A stretch of DNA of 41,646 bases from a bacterium. Its GTDB lineage: Bacteria > Patescibacteriota > Minisyncoccia > Minisyncoccales > UBA10102. Made by a program: the position numbers and the translations under genes. Location of the stretch: contig JAUYJZ010000014.1 of the NCBI GenBank assembly GCA_030698465.1, forward strand, positions 1-41,646, given 5' to 3'. Below, piece after piece: positions 30,578-38,782 of this stretch (the stretch's first letter is position 1; each line of letters starts with the position of its first letter). The notes beneath the pieces were generated by a model, which had not been told where the DNA came from, searched no databases, and saw only the letters and a program-made list of their open reading frames with translations.

Positions 30578-32164
30578 CTAATGGACTTCCTCGCGCTTCT
30601 CACGGAGGAACGATCTCCACTGTTCCAGGAATTCAATGAACACCTGAAAAGGAATCTCAATTAAGAAGTTGAAAATAACAATGAGGATATTATACTTTGC
30701 AACCTGCCGCGAGAGCCATCTTCCTGTGTGGATAATGGGCAAAGAGAATAGGTCGAATATGGTATAGAGGAATCCCTGCTTTTCTTTCCCGATCAAGAGC
30801 TCTCTTCCCCGCTGCCTAATTTTTGTCCCGCCAAACGCTACCAAAGAGACAAAGAAGAGAAAAATAATGATGGAAAGCAGGCTGAAATCCAGTTTCCAGA
30901 GCCCCCAGGAAATCAAACCGAATGAAAAGAGAAAACTCAAGAGGTATAGGATGGAAATAAAGCCTTCAAGCAGGGGGCGCTTGCGCCGCGGCACTGGTAT
31001 CTCTAGCCGGTCCTCCCCCCTTTTTCCATATACTATCTTCATGACCTCCATCATGAGGCGCTGAAAGTTCTCTTCTGTTGTGGTTTTCGTACTCAAGACA
31101 AGCAGCAGCATGAGTAGAGGAGGGATTGTAACACTTAGGAAAAGAACTGTCTGGCTAAAATCCCCAGTCACATACTTATCTAGGGGAATTTCAATAGCAA
31201 AGGCAACCAATACCTTAGTGAGGAGAACGGAAATAGTACTGTAAAAGGCAGCCCTGCGCATTTTACCTCCGAGTTTTTGCAGGCGGGAGGCATAGTTCTC
31301 TTGCACTGCATTTTCCATGGCAGCAGGATCTGAGCTGAACTGTTCAAAATCCGTTGGATGAGCGCTAAGGATATCTCCGATAATCAAATACGAAGAATCA
31401 TACTTTTCCATAAGCTGGTAAAAGCGTTCACCAAAGGAGTGATGAATGACAACATACAGTTCGTTCTTTATCTTTGGAAGCTGCGAAGCCAATTGTTGAA
31501 GGGTTACAGATGCAGGTTCCCTCCAGTCCTGGTACTTTTGCTCCAGCAGATGATGGATGATGGTGGCCTCATCAAGCTTGAATAACGCTCGCTGTACGGC
31601 AACGGAGATTTGGAGATTCCTTTCTCCCTCTTCCATGTCGCCTCCATTCTGAAGCTGCACCCTTTCTTTCATGTCGTCTATCATGAATTGGATAAGGGCA
31701 CGCTCTCTAATGGGAGGGGCTAGAGTTTCTTCAATTTCAGAAGCCGCAACGCCAAGCAACCACATTCGCAATTCTGCCAGCATCTTTTCTGCTCCATCCT
31801 GGGGACTGTGCTCCAGCAAATAGAAGTATTTTTCAACGATTCTCTGGATTTCAGTTATCTTTGTGATTGGGATGCGCTCATTGGGGAAGTGACCACCTCG
31901 GACGAGTTCCTGCACAAAGGGTTCGGCGAAATCTTCTTTTGTCCCCAAAAGCATCCTGCGTTTCAAGATACGCTCAATAGCAGTCTTTCTGAGCAAATGC
32001 TCTTCCCGCCAATCCACAACACCCCGTATTTTCTCGTAGAAGGAGGCAACTTTGGCAGCAACCTCATCCACAGTAATTGTGGGGACCCCTTCTATGGGCT
32101 GCAGACTCTCATACCATCTCTTGTATTCCGCAGACAGCTTTTTTACATCAAGTGGCAGTTCCAT
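30578..32164 (-). CDS. Multi-pass membrane protein (hypothetical)
   Basis: 528 residues. The N-terminal half (about 1-300) is a charged, mostly helical soluble domain: TVDEVAAKVASFYEKIRGVV and ITEIQRIVEKYFYLLEHSP. The C-terminal half has at least four transmembrane segments: FYSTISVLLTKVLVAFAIEI, VLFLSVTIPPLLMLLLVLS, FISILYLLSFLFSFGLISWG and LSIIIFLFFVSLVAFGG, plus a possible re-entrant segment near the end. I do not recognise a known family. It lies 4 bases downstream of thrS, so it is probably co-transcribed with it. Confidence 0.75.
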   Translation of the reverse strand: MELPLDVKKLSAEYKRWYESLQPIEGVPTITVDEVAAKVASFYEKIRGVVDWREEHLLRKTAIERILKRRMLLGTKEDFAEPFVQELVRGGHFPNERIPITKITEIQRIVEKYFYLLEHSPQDGAEKMLAELRMWLLGVAASEIEETLAPPIRERALIQFMIDDMKERVQLQNGGDMEEGERNLQISVAVQRALFKLDEATIIHHLLEQKYQDWREPASVTLQQLASQLPKIKNELYVVIHHSFGERFYQLMEKYDSSYLIIGDILSAHPTDFEQFSSDPAAMENAVQENYASRLQKLGGKMRRAAFYSTISVLLTKVLVAFAIEIPLDKYVTGDFSQTVLFLSVTIPPLLMLLLVLSTKTTTEENFQRLMMEVMKIVYGKRGEDRLEIPVPRRKRPLLEGFISILYLLSFLFSFGLISWGLWKLDFSLLSIIIFLFFVSLVAFGGTKIRQRGRELLIGKEKQGFLYTIFDLFSLPIIHTGRWLSRQVAKYNILIVIFNFLIEIPFQVFIEFLEQWRSFLREKREEVH

Positions 32165-32168
32165 ATAA

Positions 32169-33929
32169 TTATGCTCCCTCCTCCAATTCTTTCTTCACGA
32201 GACTTGCAAACTCAGCCACACTCATTAACCCCAAATCTCCTTTGCCCCGTTTTCTCGGAGCTACCGCAGCTTTTGCCATTTCCTTTTCTCCCACAACCAA
32301 AAGATAAGGGATTTTCTGGGTTTCACCTTCTCGAATCTTTTTTCCCAACGTCTCATTCTCGTCTCGAATGACAATGCGCAGGGAAGGGGAGAGAAGACGC
32401 AGTTGTTCTACAACCTTCTTTGCATAGTCTGTGAATTTGTCTGAAACAGGAAGAATCCATGCCTGTTCTGGGGAAAGCCATAAAGGGAAGGCGCCTCCGA
32501 AATGCTCAATCAAGATACCAAGAAATCGCTCTGTGGAACCCAAAATGGCACGATGCAGCACAACGGGGCGCAGTTTTTTTCCTTTTTGGTCCACGTATTC
32601 AAGGGAAAATCGCTCCGGCAGATTCATATCCAGCTGCACAGTAGAAAGCTGCCATTCCCTATTCAAAACATCCTTGAAGATGAAATCGAGTTTGGGGCCG
32701 TAAAAGGCGGCTTCTCCAACGCCTGCTTTCTGCTTCCACCCGCGCTTTTTCACAAGCCGCGAGAGTATTTTTTCAGACTCCCTCCATATTTTTTCAGATC
32801 CAATGTATTTTGTTTTTGCTTTGGGATCCCGGGTGGAAATCCTGACCCAGAAATCCTTGAATCCAAATTTAAGATATGCGGCCTCAATCATATCAAACAT
32901 GAGGTTCAGCTCTTCTTCAATTTGATCTGGGCGCAAGAAAACATGGCAATCGTCCTGTGTCAAAGAACGAACTCGAGTAAGGCCAGAGAGCTCTCCTGAT
33001 TTCTCATAGCGATAATTGGTGGTTGTCGCGGTCCAGCGCAAGGGAAGTTCACGCCAGGAATGAGGAATGCCTTTATAGAGCATCATGAAATGGGGGCAAT
33101 TCATGGGTTTCAAATAATAGTCTGCCTCCCCCTTGAGCTTCATGGCAGGATACATGGCATCAAACTTATCTAAGTGACCAGATATGCGATACAACTCGCC
33201 CTTGGTGATATGCGGAATCCAAATGGGATGATACCCATTTTCCTCTTGAAGAGTTGTGATGTATTGCTCCACAATGCGGCGCAATAAGGCACCCTTGGGA
33301 TAGAACATGGGGAGTCCGGGCCCCACTTCATCTGCAATAGAAAAAAGTCCGAGTTCTTTTCCGAGTTTTCGGTGGTCGCGCTTTTTCGCCTCTTCCTGCT
33401 GCCAAAGATACTGCTCCAGCTCCTTTGTGGTCTGAAAAGCAGCTCCGTACACCCTTTTGAGCATTGGATTCTTTTCATCCCCTCGCCAGTAGGCTCCCGC
33501 CACATGGGTAAGCTTGAAAGCATCCAGGGGAAGTTCCCTGGTGTTTTTAATATGTCCTCCGCGGCATAGGTCCAAAAACACATCTCCGGTCCAGACCATG
33601 CCAACTTTTCCTACTTTCTTTTCCCGGGAAAGATCTTTGATAAGCTCAACCTTAAAGGGTTGCTTCTTTTTTTTAAAGTATGCTGCAGCTTTCAATACAG
33701 GCCAGAGTTCTTTTTTGAATGCGAGGTTTCTCATGGCAATTCCGCGCATTTCTTTTTCTAGTTTTGGCAGGTCTTTCTCTGAAATATCAATGTTTTTAAA
33801 ATCGTAATAGAAACCATTCTCGATAACCGGCCCAATCCCAAACTGCGCTTTTGGATAAAGCTTTTGTACTGCTGAGGCCAGCAGATGTGCAAAGGAGTGC
33901 CGTATATTGTCTAAAGATTCTTGCTTCAC
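32169..33929 (-). CDS. thrS: Threonyl-tRNA synthetase without TGS domain
   Basis: 586 residues from the GTG at 33929; a TTG three codons upstream lies inside the palindrome. The protein starts directly with the editing (HxxxH) domain: IRHSFAHLLASAVQKLYP. The N-terminal TGS domain of E. coli ThrRS is absent. The catalytic core has MNCPHFMMLYKGIPHSWRELPLR, GLTRVRSLTQDDCHVF, the zinc ligands Cys and His, and LHRAILGSTERFLGILIEHFGG. The anticodon domain is ILPVSDKFTDYAKKV to RDENETLGKKIREGE. The start codon is formed by the end of an ACCCCG inverted repeat, and no Shine-Dalgarno site is seen. Confidence 0.94.
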   Translation of the reverse strand: MKQESLDNIRHSFAHLLASAVQKLYPKAQFGIGPVIENGFYYDFKNIDISEKDLPKLEKEMRGIAMRNLAFKKELWPVLKAAAYFKKKKQPFKVELIKDLSREKKVGKVGMVWTGDVFLDLCRGGHIKNTRELPLDAFKLTHVAGAYWRGDEKNPMLKRVYGAAFQTTKELEQYLWQQEEAKKRDHRKLGKELGLFSIADEVGPGLPMFYPKGALLRRIVEQYITTLQEENGYHPIWIPHITKGELYRISGHLDKFDAMYPAMKLKGEADYYLKPMNCPHFMMLYKGIPHSWRELPLRWTATTTNYRYEKSGELSGLTRVRSLTQDDCHVFLRPDQIEEELNLMFDMIEAAYLKFGFKDFWVRISTRDPKAKTKYIGSEKIWRESEKILSRLVKKRGWKQKAGVGEAAFYGPKLDFIFKDVLNREWQLSTVQLDMNLPERFSLEYVDQKGKKLRPVVLHRAILGSTERFLGILIEHFGGAFPLWLSPEQAWILPVSDKFTDYAKKVVEQLRLLSPSLRIVIRDENETLGKKIREGETQKIPYLLVVGEKEMAKAAVAPRKRGKGDLGLMSVAEFASLVKKELEEGA

Positions 33930-34007
33930 CCCGCACAAAATTAAATTTATTATCGCCTTAACTTTCCCGTAAAAATTGCTATTGTTTTGCGCAATTTTGT
34001 GCGGGGT
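33928..34007. repeat. ACCCCG-type inverted-repeat pair filling the dnaE-thrS gap
   Basis: A perfect 15-bp inverted repeat: ACCCCGCACAAAATT at 33928-33942 and its complement at 33993-34007. One arm overlaps the thrS start codon, and the other ends at the base next to the dnaE stop (34008-34010). The element therefore is the entire intergenic space. Confidence 0.8.
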
Positions 34008-37000
34008 TCACGTTACCTCTTGAAACTCTTCAACTTCTTCTGCGACAAATTTCTTTATGCCTTGGTACTGATTTACCCTCCCCGCAACCAAGACAATCTT
34101 ATTCTCTTGAAATAGAGTGGGGTATTTTTCAATGACTGAAGGGAATACTACCACCTCTATCTTTGCGGTCAAATCCTCAAGGCCCAAAAAAAGCATGGGT
34201 TTTCCACTCTTGGTGATGATACGCTTGATAGAAGAGATAATGCCTCCAATACGGATTCGAGAGAAGGGCGCTCCTGCAGTTTGCCGCACTGGCTCCTGGT
34301 TCATGATTTTTGCAATAGAAAATGCTTTTTTCTCCAAAAGATTCTTTAAACTATCCAATGGATGAGAACTCACATAGAGACCTAAAAGCTCTTTTTCCCA
34401 CAAAAGTTTCTGGTTCTCATTTGTAGCTTCAGCGTCCTGTAAAGGGAGTTGTGGAGTAGATTGCTCCGCTTTTGCAAACAGAGATTGCTGGGCACCGTTT
34501 TGCACCTTAAAACTCTCTCGGGCAGCCTGCAAAAGGCGTTCCAAATTAAAGAGCAGCTTGTTTCGGTCAGCAAACACATCGAAAACTCCGGTTTTGATAA
34601 GACACTCCAGCGATTTTTTGTTTAGATTGGTGGAGCTAATACGGGAAATAAAGTCTTGCATGCTGTGATACGGGCCGGTTTTCTTTCGTTCTGTAATGAT
34701 GGCTTCCACAATACCTTCTCCCACATTTTTTATCGCTAAGAGTCCAAAGCGAATTTGATTTTTTTGAGGCACCACAGAAAAGTTGCTGAAACTCTCATTA
34801 ATATCCGGAGACAGAACCTCAATTCCCATCTTTTTTGCCTCTTCAATCAAAAAAGCAATGCGTTCTATATCGTTTCGTTCTGCGGTCAGAAGGGCGGACA
34901 TGAACTCCACAGGATAATGGGTCTTAAGCCAGGCGGTTTGATAGGCAATGGTAGCATATGCTGCAGAATGTGATTTATTGAACCCATATCTGGCAAAGGG
35001 TAAAACCCACTCCCAAATTTTATCGGCAATCCCTTTTTGAATTCCGTTATCAATCATACCTTTTACAAACTTCTCCTTTTGTTCCATTAAGAGTTCCATA
35101 ATCTTTTTCCCCACGGCTTTTCGAAGCACATCTGCTTGAGCTAAGGAAAACCCGGCCAGATCTTGCGCAATCTTCATGACCTGTTCTTGGTAAATGCAGA
35201 TTCCTTGGGTATTTTCCAGGATGGGCTTTAATTTTTCGTGAAGGTAAGAAATCTTCTTTCTCTTATGCTTTCTAGCAATGTATTCGGGAATAAGCTCCAT
35301 AGGACCTGGGCGATACAAGGCAATCATGGCAATGATATCTTCAAACTCCGTGGGCTTTAATTCTCTAAGATATCTTCGCATACCTTCTGACTCAACCTGA
35401 AATATTCCAATTGTGTTTGCATCCTGAAAGAGTTTATAGACCGCAGGGTCGTCTTGTGGGATTTGGTCAATGTCAACGTTTTTTCCATAAATGACATAGA
35501 TACGCTTTAGGGTATCCTCTATAACAGAAAGGTTTTTCAAGCCCAGAAAATCCATCTTCAAGAGCCCCAGGTCTTCAATGCTGTGCATTTCATACTGAGT
35601 CACGATGTTTTCATCGTTTTGCGTAGGATGCTGCAGGGGCACCATAGAGTTTAATGATTGGGCTGCAATCACCACCCCGCAAGCGTGCGTGGAAGCGTGC
35701 CTCGCCACTCCTTCCAGTTTTTGAGCAAGATCAATCAAGCGCTTCGCCTTTTCATCCGTGTCGTACAACTCTTTAAATTCTGCAACCTGCTCTAGGGTCT
35801 GCTGCAACGTATGGCTAAAGGGAATCATCTTTGCCACCCGGTCGCAATAGCTATATTCGTACCCTAGGGCGCGTCCCACATCTCGGATGACGGCTCTGGC
35901 AGCCATGGTTCCAAAGGTGATAATTTGGGCAACTCGGTCGTGACCATATTTTTCTGCAACATACTGAATAACCTCATCCCTCCGATAGTCGGCAAAATCC
36001 AAATCAATATCAGGAAGAGAAACCCTTTCTGGATTGAGGAATCGTTCAAAGAGCAGGTTGTACTGCAAAGGATTAATATTCGTGATTTTCAAAAGGTAAG
36101 CAACCAGAGATCCGCCCACCGAACCTCTTCCGGGTCCCACCACAATACGCTTTCCCTTTGCCCAGTTCACAAAATCTTGCACAATAAGAAAGTAAGGAGC
36201 AAACCCGGTTTGGCGAATCACACCCAACTCAAATTCTAGACGCTTTGCGGCTTCTGGGTTTTTTTGTAACTCAGGTCTCGCCTTGAGCCCTTCCAAACAG
36301 AGTTCTCGCAAATACTCATCTGCTTTCTTCCCATCTGGGAGGGGAAAGACCGGGAGACGGGTTACCCCGAGCTCCAGTTCAAAGTTACACGCTTTTGCAA
36401 TGAGTCCTGTATTTGTGACGCTTTCTGGAGCGTCCGAGAAAAGTTCTTCCATATCACGCTGACTCTTCAATGAAAAATCATCTGCGGTTAAAGTTAGGCG
36501 TTCTGGATCGTCAGGACGGGCACCGGTATTGATAAGCATTAAGATGTCTTGAGCTTCTGCATCCTCTGGTCGCAGATAATGGGAATCAGCAGTAGCCACC
36601 ACGGGAATACTCAATTTCTTTGAAAGCTCAAGTAGGCCTTGGTTCACGATTTTTTGCTCAGGGATATTGGGATGCTTTTGGAGTTCTAGATAGAAATTCT
36701 CTTTCCCGAAAATTTCCTGGTATCGCAAGGCCACTTCCTCTGCTTCCTGTTTCTTTTTTGCTCGAAGGAGTCTCGGGATTTTTCCATTCAAGCATCCTGA
36801 TAAAGCAATGAGACCTTCGGCATGCTCTTTCAAGAATGCTTCGTCCACCCGGGGTTTATAATAGAAGCCCTTGAGGTGCCCTGCAGTGAGAATCTTCACA
36901 AGATTTTTATATCCTTCCTGGTTTTTCACCAGAACAACCATATGATAAATAGTATCATCAATCTTAGGCCGCTTTTGATCCATTGATTCAAAAGCAAGGT

Positions 37001-37208
37001 AGATTTCAGATCCCAAGATGGGCTTGATACCCTTCTCTTTAGCCTTCTTGTAGAACTCTACGGCACCATATAAGTTTCCGTGGTCGGTAAGAGCAATAGA
37101 ATCCATGCCAAGCTCCTTTACCCTATCTAAAAGCTGGTCTATTTTGGGCAGACCGTCTAATAATGAGTAGTGTGAGTGCGTATGTAAATGGGTAAATTGC
37201 TGACTCAT
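34008..37208 (-). CDS. dnaE: DNA polymerase III alpha subunit
   Basis: 1066 residues, DnaE type. PHP domain at the N-terminus: FTHLHTHSHYSLLDGLPKID, ALTDHGNLYGAVEFYKKAKE and GCLNGKIPRLL. Polymerase catalytic aspartates are in SLPDIDLDFADYRRDEVIQYV, with VVGPGRGSVGGSLVAYLL (palm) and HASTHACGVVIA. Later come FQVESEGMRRYLRELKPTEFED, FNKSHSAAYATIAYQTAWLK and the C-terminal OB fold GIISSIKRIITKSGKPMLFLGLED-like segment. Chromosomal replicase. The PHP histidines look intact, so a proofreading activity is possible. It is the first gene of the - strand block. Confidence 0.97.
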   Translation of the reverse strand: MSQQFTHLHTHSHYSLLDGLPKIDQLLDRVKELGMDSIALTDHGNLYGAVEFYKKAKEKGIKPILGSEIYLAFESMDQKRPKIDDTIYHMVVLVKNQEGYKNLVKILTAGHLKGFYYKPRVDEAFLKEHAEGLIALSGCLNGKIPRLLRAKKKQEAEEVALRYQEIFGKENFYLELQKHPNIPEQKIVNQGLLELSKKLSIPVVATADSHYLRPEDAEAQDILMLINTGARPDDPERLTLTADDFSLKSQRDMEELFSDAPESVTNTGLIAKACNFELELGVTRLPVFPLPDGKKADEYLRELCLEGLKARPELQKNPEAAKRLEFELGVIRQTGFAPYFLIVQDFVNWAKGKRIVVGPGRGSVGGSLVAYLLKITNINPLQYNLLFERFLNPERVSLPDIDLDFADYRRDEVIQYVAEKYGHDRVAQIITFGTMAARAVIRDVGRALGYEYSYCDRVAKMIPFSHTLQQTLEQVAEFKELYDTDEKAKRLIDLAQKLEGVARHASTHACGVVIAAQSLNSMVPLQHPTQNDENIVTQYEMHSIEDLGLLKMDFLGLKNLSVIEDTLKRIYVIYGKNVDIDQIPQDDPAVYKLFQDANTIGIFQVESEGMRRYLRELKPTEFEDIIAMIALYRPGPMELIPEYIARKHKRKKISYLHEKLKPILENTQGICIYQEQVMKIAQDLAGFSLAQADVLRKAVGKKIMELLMEQKEKFVKGMIDNGIQKGIADKIWEWVLPFARYGFNKSHSAAYATIAYQTAWLKTHYPVEFMSALLTAERNDIERIAFLIEEAKKMGIEVLSPDINESFSNFSVVPQKNQIRFGLLAIKNVGEGIVEAIITERKKTGPYHSMQDFISRISSTNLNKKSLECLIKTGVFDVFADRNKLLFNLERLLQAARESFKVQNGAQQSLFAKAEQSTPQLPLQDAEATNENQKLLWEKELLGLYVSSHPLDSLKNLLEKKAFSIAKIMNQEPVRQTAGAPFSRIRIGGIISSIKRIITKSGKPMLFLGLEDLTAKIEVVVFPSVIEKYPTLFQENKIVLVAGRVNQYQGIKKFVAEEVEEFQEVT

Positions 37209-37226
37209 ATTGATGAATGCACGCCT

Positions 37227-37260
37227 GCCCCGTACCGAACCGAGGGTTCTGGTGCGGGGT
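37227..37260. repeat. ACCCCG-type hairpin upstream of dnaE
   Basis: GCCCCGTACC (37227-37236) pairs with GGTGCGGGGT (37251-37260), and inside it GAACC-GAG-GGTTC (37237-37249) continues the stem, about 15 pairs with one bulge. On the - strand it begins ACCCCGCACC like the long-range repeats. It lies between the GIY-YIG gene and dnaE. Confidence 0.75.
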
Positions 37261-37272
37261 GGAGATGCGTGA

Positions 37273-37563
37273 ACCCCCCACCACTTTTACGTGAGTTCAA
37301 TGGAGTTGCTAATTCGTTTTTTGAGCTCTGCATAGGAATTTTTGAATTGCTTCAATTTTGATTCTCTCGTGCGCGCGTCTTTCTCTGATTGATAAGCTTC
37401 ATAGTAGACCAACACAAGAGGAGTTCGATATTTTGTAGATTTGTTGAGACTTTGATTATGCTCGTTAAGACGTTTTCGGAGGTCATTGGTTGATCCTATA
37501 TACAACCTACCATCTTTCTTACTTTTCAATACATAAACATAAAACATGAAAGTGGTGGGGGGT
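37273..37563. repeat. 15-bp perfect inverted repeat bracketing a GIY-YIG gene
   Basis: ACCCCCCACCACTTT at 37273-37287 and its exact complement at 37549-37563. On the - strand the ORF's ATG lies 1 base inside one arm, and the TAA shares a base with the other. The unit, 291 bp, contains nothing but the nuclease gene, like a minimal insertion element with terminal inverted repeats. Confidence 0.85.
37287..37547 (-). CDS. GIY-YIG domain nuclease (second), inside an inverted repeat
   Basis: 86 residues. Single-domain GIY-YIG protein: FYVYVLKSKKDGRLYIGSTNDLRKRLNEHN contains YVYVL (GIY-like), LYIGST (YIG) and the catalytic Arg of LRKRLNEHN. The second half has PLVLVYYEAYQSEKDARTRESKLKQFK with the conserved Glu (ARTRESKLK). 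It is related to, but distinct from, the 81-residue protein at 18309. The gene is exactly framed by a 15-bp inverted repeat and sits 20 bp from two tandem copies of the covarying palindrome. Its biological role is unknown. Confidence 0.9.
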   Translation of the reverse strand: MFYVYVLKSKKDGRLYIGSTNDLRKRLNEHNQSLNKSTKYRTPLVLVYYEAYQSEKDARTRESKLKQFKNSYAELKKRISNSIELT

Positions 37564-37583
37564 GAATTTTCCCATGAAAGCGT

Positions 37584-37681
37584 AAAATTTGTAGGACAAA
37601 TTTTCAGTTTCCCCCGTGTCGGAAAAATCTTAAAAACCGAAGGTTTGTAAAAGAAGGGGGGTCGGGGGAGACTGTGTGACC
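37584..37681 (+). repeat. Covarying palindromic element, copy B
   Basis: H1 is AAAATTTGT-AGG-ACAAATTTT (37584-37604). The outer stem is CAGTTTCCCCC (37605-37615) with GGGGGAGACTG (37664-37674), one T-G pair. The left loop is GTGTCGGAAAAATC. The inner hairpin has a core AAACC-GAA-GGTTT, weaker than in A and C. The right loop ends GGGGGGTC and the right end is TGTGACC. It lies between the GIY-YIG unit and copy C. Confidence 0.9.
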
Positions 37682-37691
37682 GTTTTCATTG

Positions 37692-37697
37692 TATAAT
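37692..37697 (+). promoter_or_regulatory. -10 element between palindromic copies B and C
   Basis: TATAAT, 6 bases before the ATG at 37704 that opens the long rnhB frame. No good -35 is seen; the position 17 bases upstream falls in the TGTGAC end of copy B. Confidence 0.5.
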
Positions 37698-37703
37698 ATT
37701 CCT

Positions 37704-38435
37704 ATGCAAAGTTCAAAGGGCATTGAAAATCTGCATTCGCAGATTTTGGGTTTCCCCCGTGTCGGAAATTATTCAAAACCGAGGGTTTTGAAAAGAAGGG
37801 GGGTCGGGGGAAACCCTGTGATCGTGGCTGGAGTAGACGAGGCGGGACGAGGCCCCTTGGCGGGTCCCGTGGTTGCCTGCGCCCTAGTTATCTTAACTAA
37901 GCGCGCGATGCCGAATCGAGAATCAAGAGCTTTTAAGTCTCACCCGGGAATACTCAAGGATTCAAAGCAGCTTACCCCAAAACAGAGAGAAGAATGGTAC
38001 CGCTTTTTTCTGCATAATCCTAATATTCAATGGGGGATTGGAAGGGTATCAGAGCGAGTCATTGACCGCATAAACATTTATCAAGCGACCCGTCTTGCCA
38101 TGGAACGTGCGGTCTGGAATCTTTCAAAAAAAGTTGCTCTCAATTTTCTGTTTATTGATGGAAATATGCGTATTACAACCTCTATTCCTCAAAAAGCCGT
38201 GGTGCGAGGGGATGAAAAGATTCAGCTTTGCTCAGCAGCCTCCATCGTTGCCAAGGTCACCCGAGATCATATAATGATGCGCTACCACAAGCAATATCCT
38301 CGATACGGCTTTGACAGGCACAAGGGATACGGCACGGTACTTCATCTGGCACGATTAAAAAAATACGGACCTTGTTCAATCCATCGAAAGACCTTTTCTC
38401 CCATCAATACCTTAGCCAGTCTAAGGAATCCTTAG
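37704..38435 (+). CDS. rnhB: Ribonuclease HII
   Basis: 243 residues from the ATG at 37704, which follows a TATAAT by 6 bases. It cuts the RNA strand of RNA/DNA hybrids. The conserved domain begins only at VAGVDEAGRGPLAGPVVACA (DEAGRG), then KDSKQLTPKQREEWY, FIDGN, CSAASIVAKVTRD and HKGYGTVLHLARLKKYG. The first 38 residues are encoded largely by palindromic element copy C. An in-frame GTG at 37818 (205 residues), preceded by a G-rich stretch, would give a normal-length RNase HII and may be the real start. The evidence does not decide between the two. Confidence 0.9.
   Translation: MQSSKGIENLHSQILGFPRVGNYSKPRVLKRRGVGGNPVIVAGVDEAGRGPLAGPVVACALVILTKRAMPNRESRAFKSHPGILKDSKQLTPKQREEWYRFFLHNPNIQWGIGRVSERVIDRINIYQATRLAMERAVWNLSKKVALNFLFIDGNMRITTSIPQKAVVRGDEKIQLCSAASIVAKVTRDHIMMRYHKQYPRYGFDRHKGYGTVLHLARLKKYGPCSIHRKTFSPINTLASLRNP
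37726..37823 (+). repeat. Covarying palindromic element, copy C (in frame at the 5' end of rnhB)
   Basis: H1 is AAAATCTGC-ATTC-GCAGATTTT (37726-37747). The outer stem is GGGTTTCCCCC (37748-37758) with GGGGGAAACCC (37806-37816). Left loop GTGTCGGAAATTAT, inner hairpin TCAAAACC-GAG-GGTTTTGA, right loop AAAGAAGGGGGGTC, right end TGTGATC. In the outer stem the first three pairs are GGG/CCC where copy A has CAG/CTG, a compensatory change. The rnhB reading frame passes through the whole element without a stop. Confidence 0.92.
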
Positions 38436-38488
38436 CCTGGCTAAGGATCTCTTGCAGGAGTGAGGGTTTTCTGCTAGGGTAGGATATT

Positions 38489-38776
38489 ATGGCGGTACCA
38501 AAACAGCATCGCTCCAAGAGTCGTCAAGGCCAAAGGAGAATGCATATCTATTTAAAAGGAACTTTAACGATACCTTGCCCAAAATGCGGCAAGGCGACTT
38601 TGGGGCACACAATGTGTGAAAGTTGTGGATTCTATCGCAAAAGAGAAGTCATAGATGTTCTCGGCAAATTAACCAAGAAAGAACGAAAGGCAAAAGAAAA
38701 GGAAATGGCCTCCCAGCAGGGAAGCAAGCCACGGGGGGAGCTTTCACCAGAAGAACTTTCGAGGCCCACAAGGTAA
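38489..38776 (+). CDS. rpmF: Ribosomal protein L32 (bL32) with C-terminal extension
   Basis: 95 residues; typical L32 is about 57-60. The N-terminal part is standard: AVPKQHRSKSRQGQRRMH, and a zinc ribbon CPKCGK with CESCGFYRKREVID (two CxxC pairs). The last 35 or so residues are a charged Lys/Glu/Ser tail (KKERKAKEKEMASQQG). It starts a short operon with nusB and rnc. Confidence 0.93.
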   Translation: MAVPKQHRSKSRQGQRRMHIYLKGTLTIPCPKCGKATLGHTMCESCGFYRKREVIDVLGKLTKKERKAKEKEMASQQGSKPRGELSPEELSRPTR

Positions 38777-38782
38777 CCCTCT

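Noticed and set aside
30332..30660. Several overlapping - strand ORFs of about 60-75 codons
   Set aside because: They are translations of the three-way-junction palindrome and of flanking gene ends, with no protein-like features.
37584..37823. Reading the tandem palindromes as a CRISPR array
   Set aside because: Only two tandem units of about 98 bp with internal stems, no regular spacers and no cas genes; other copies are dispersed.
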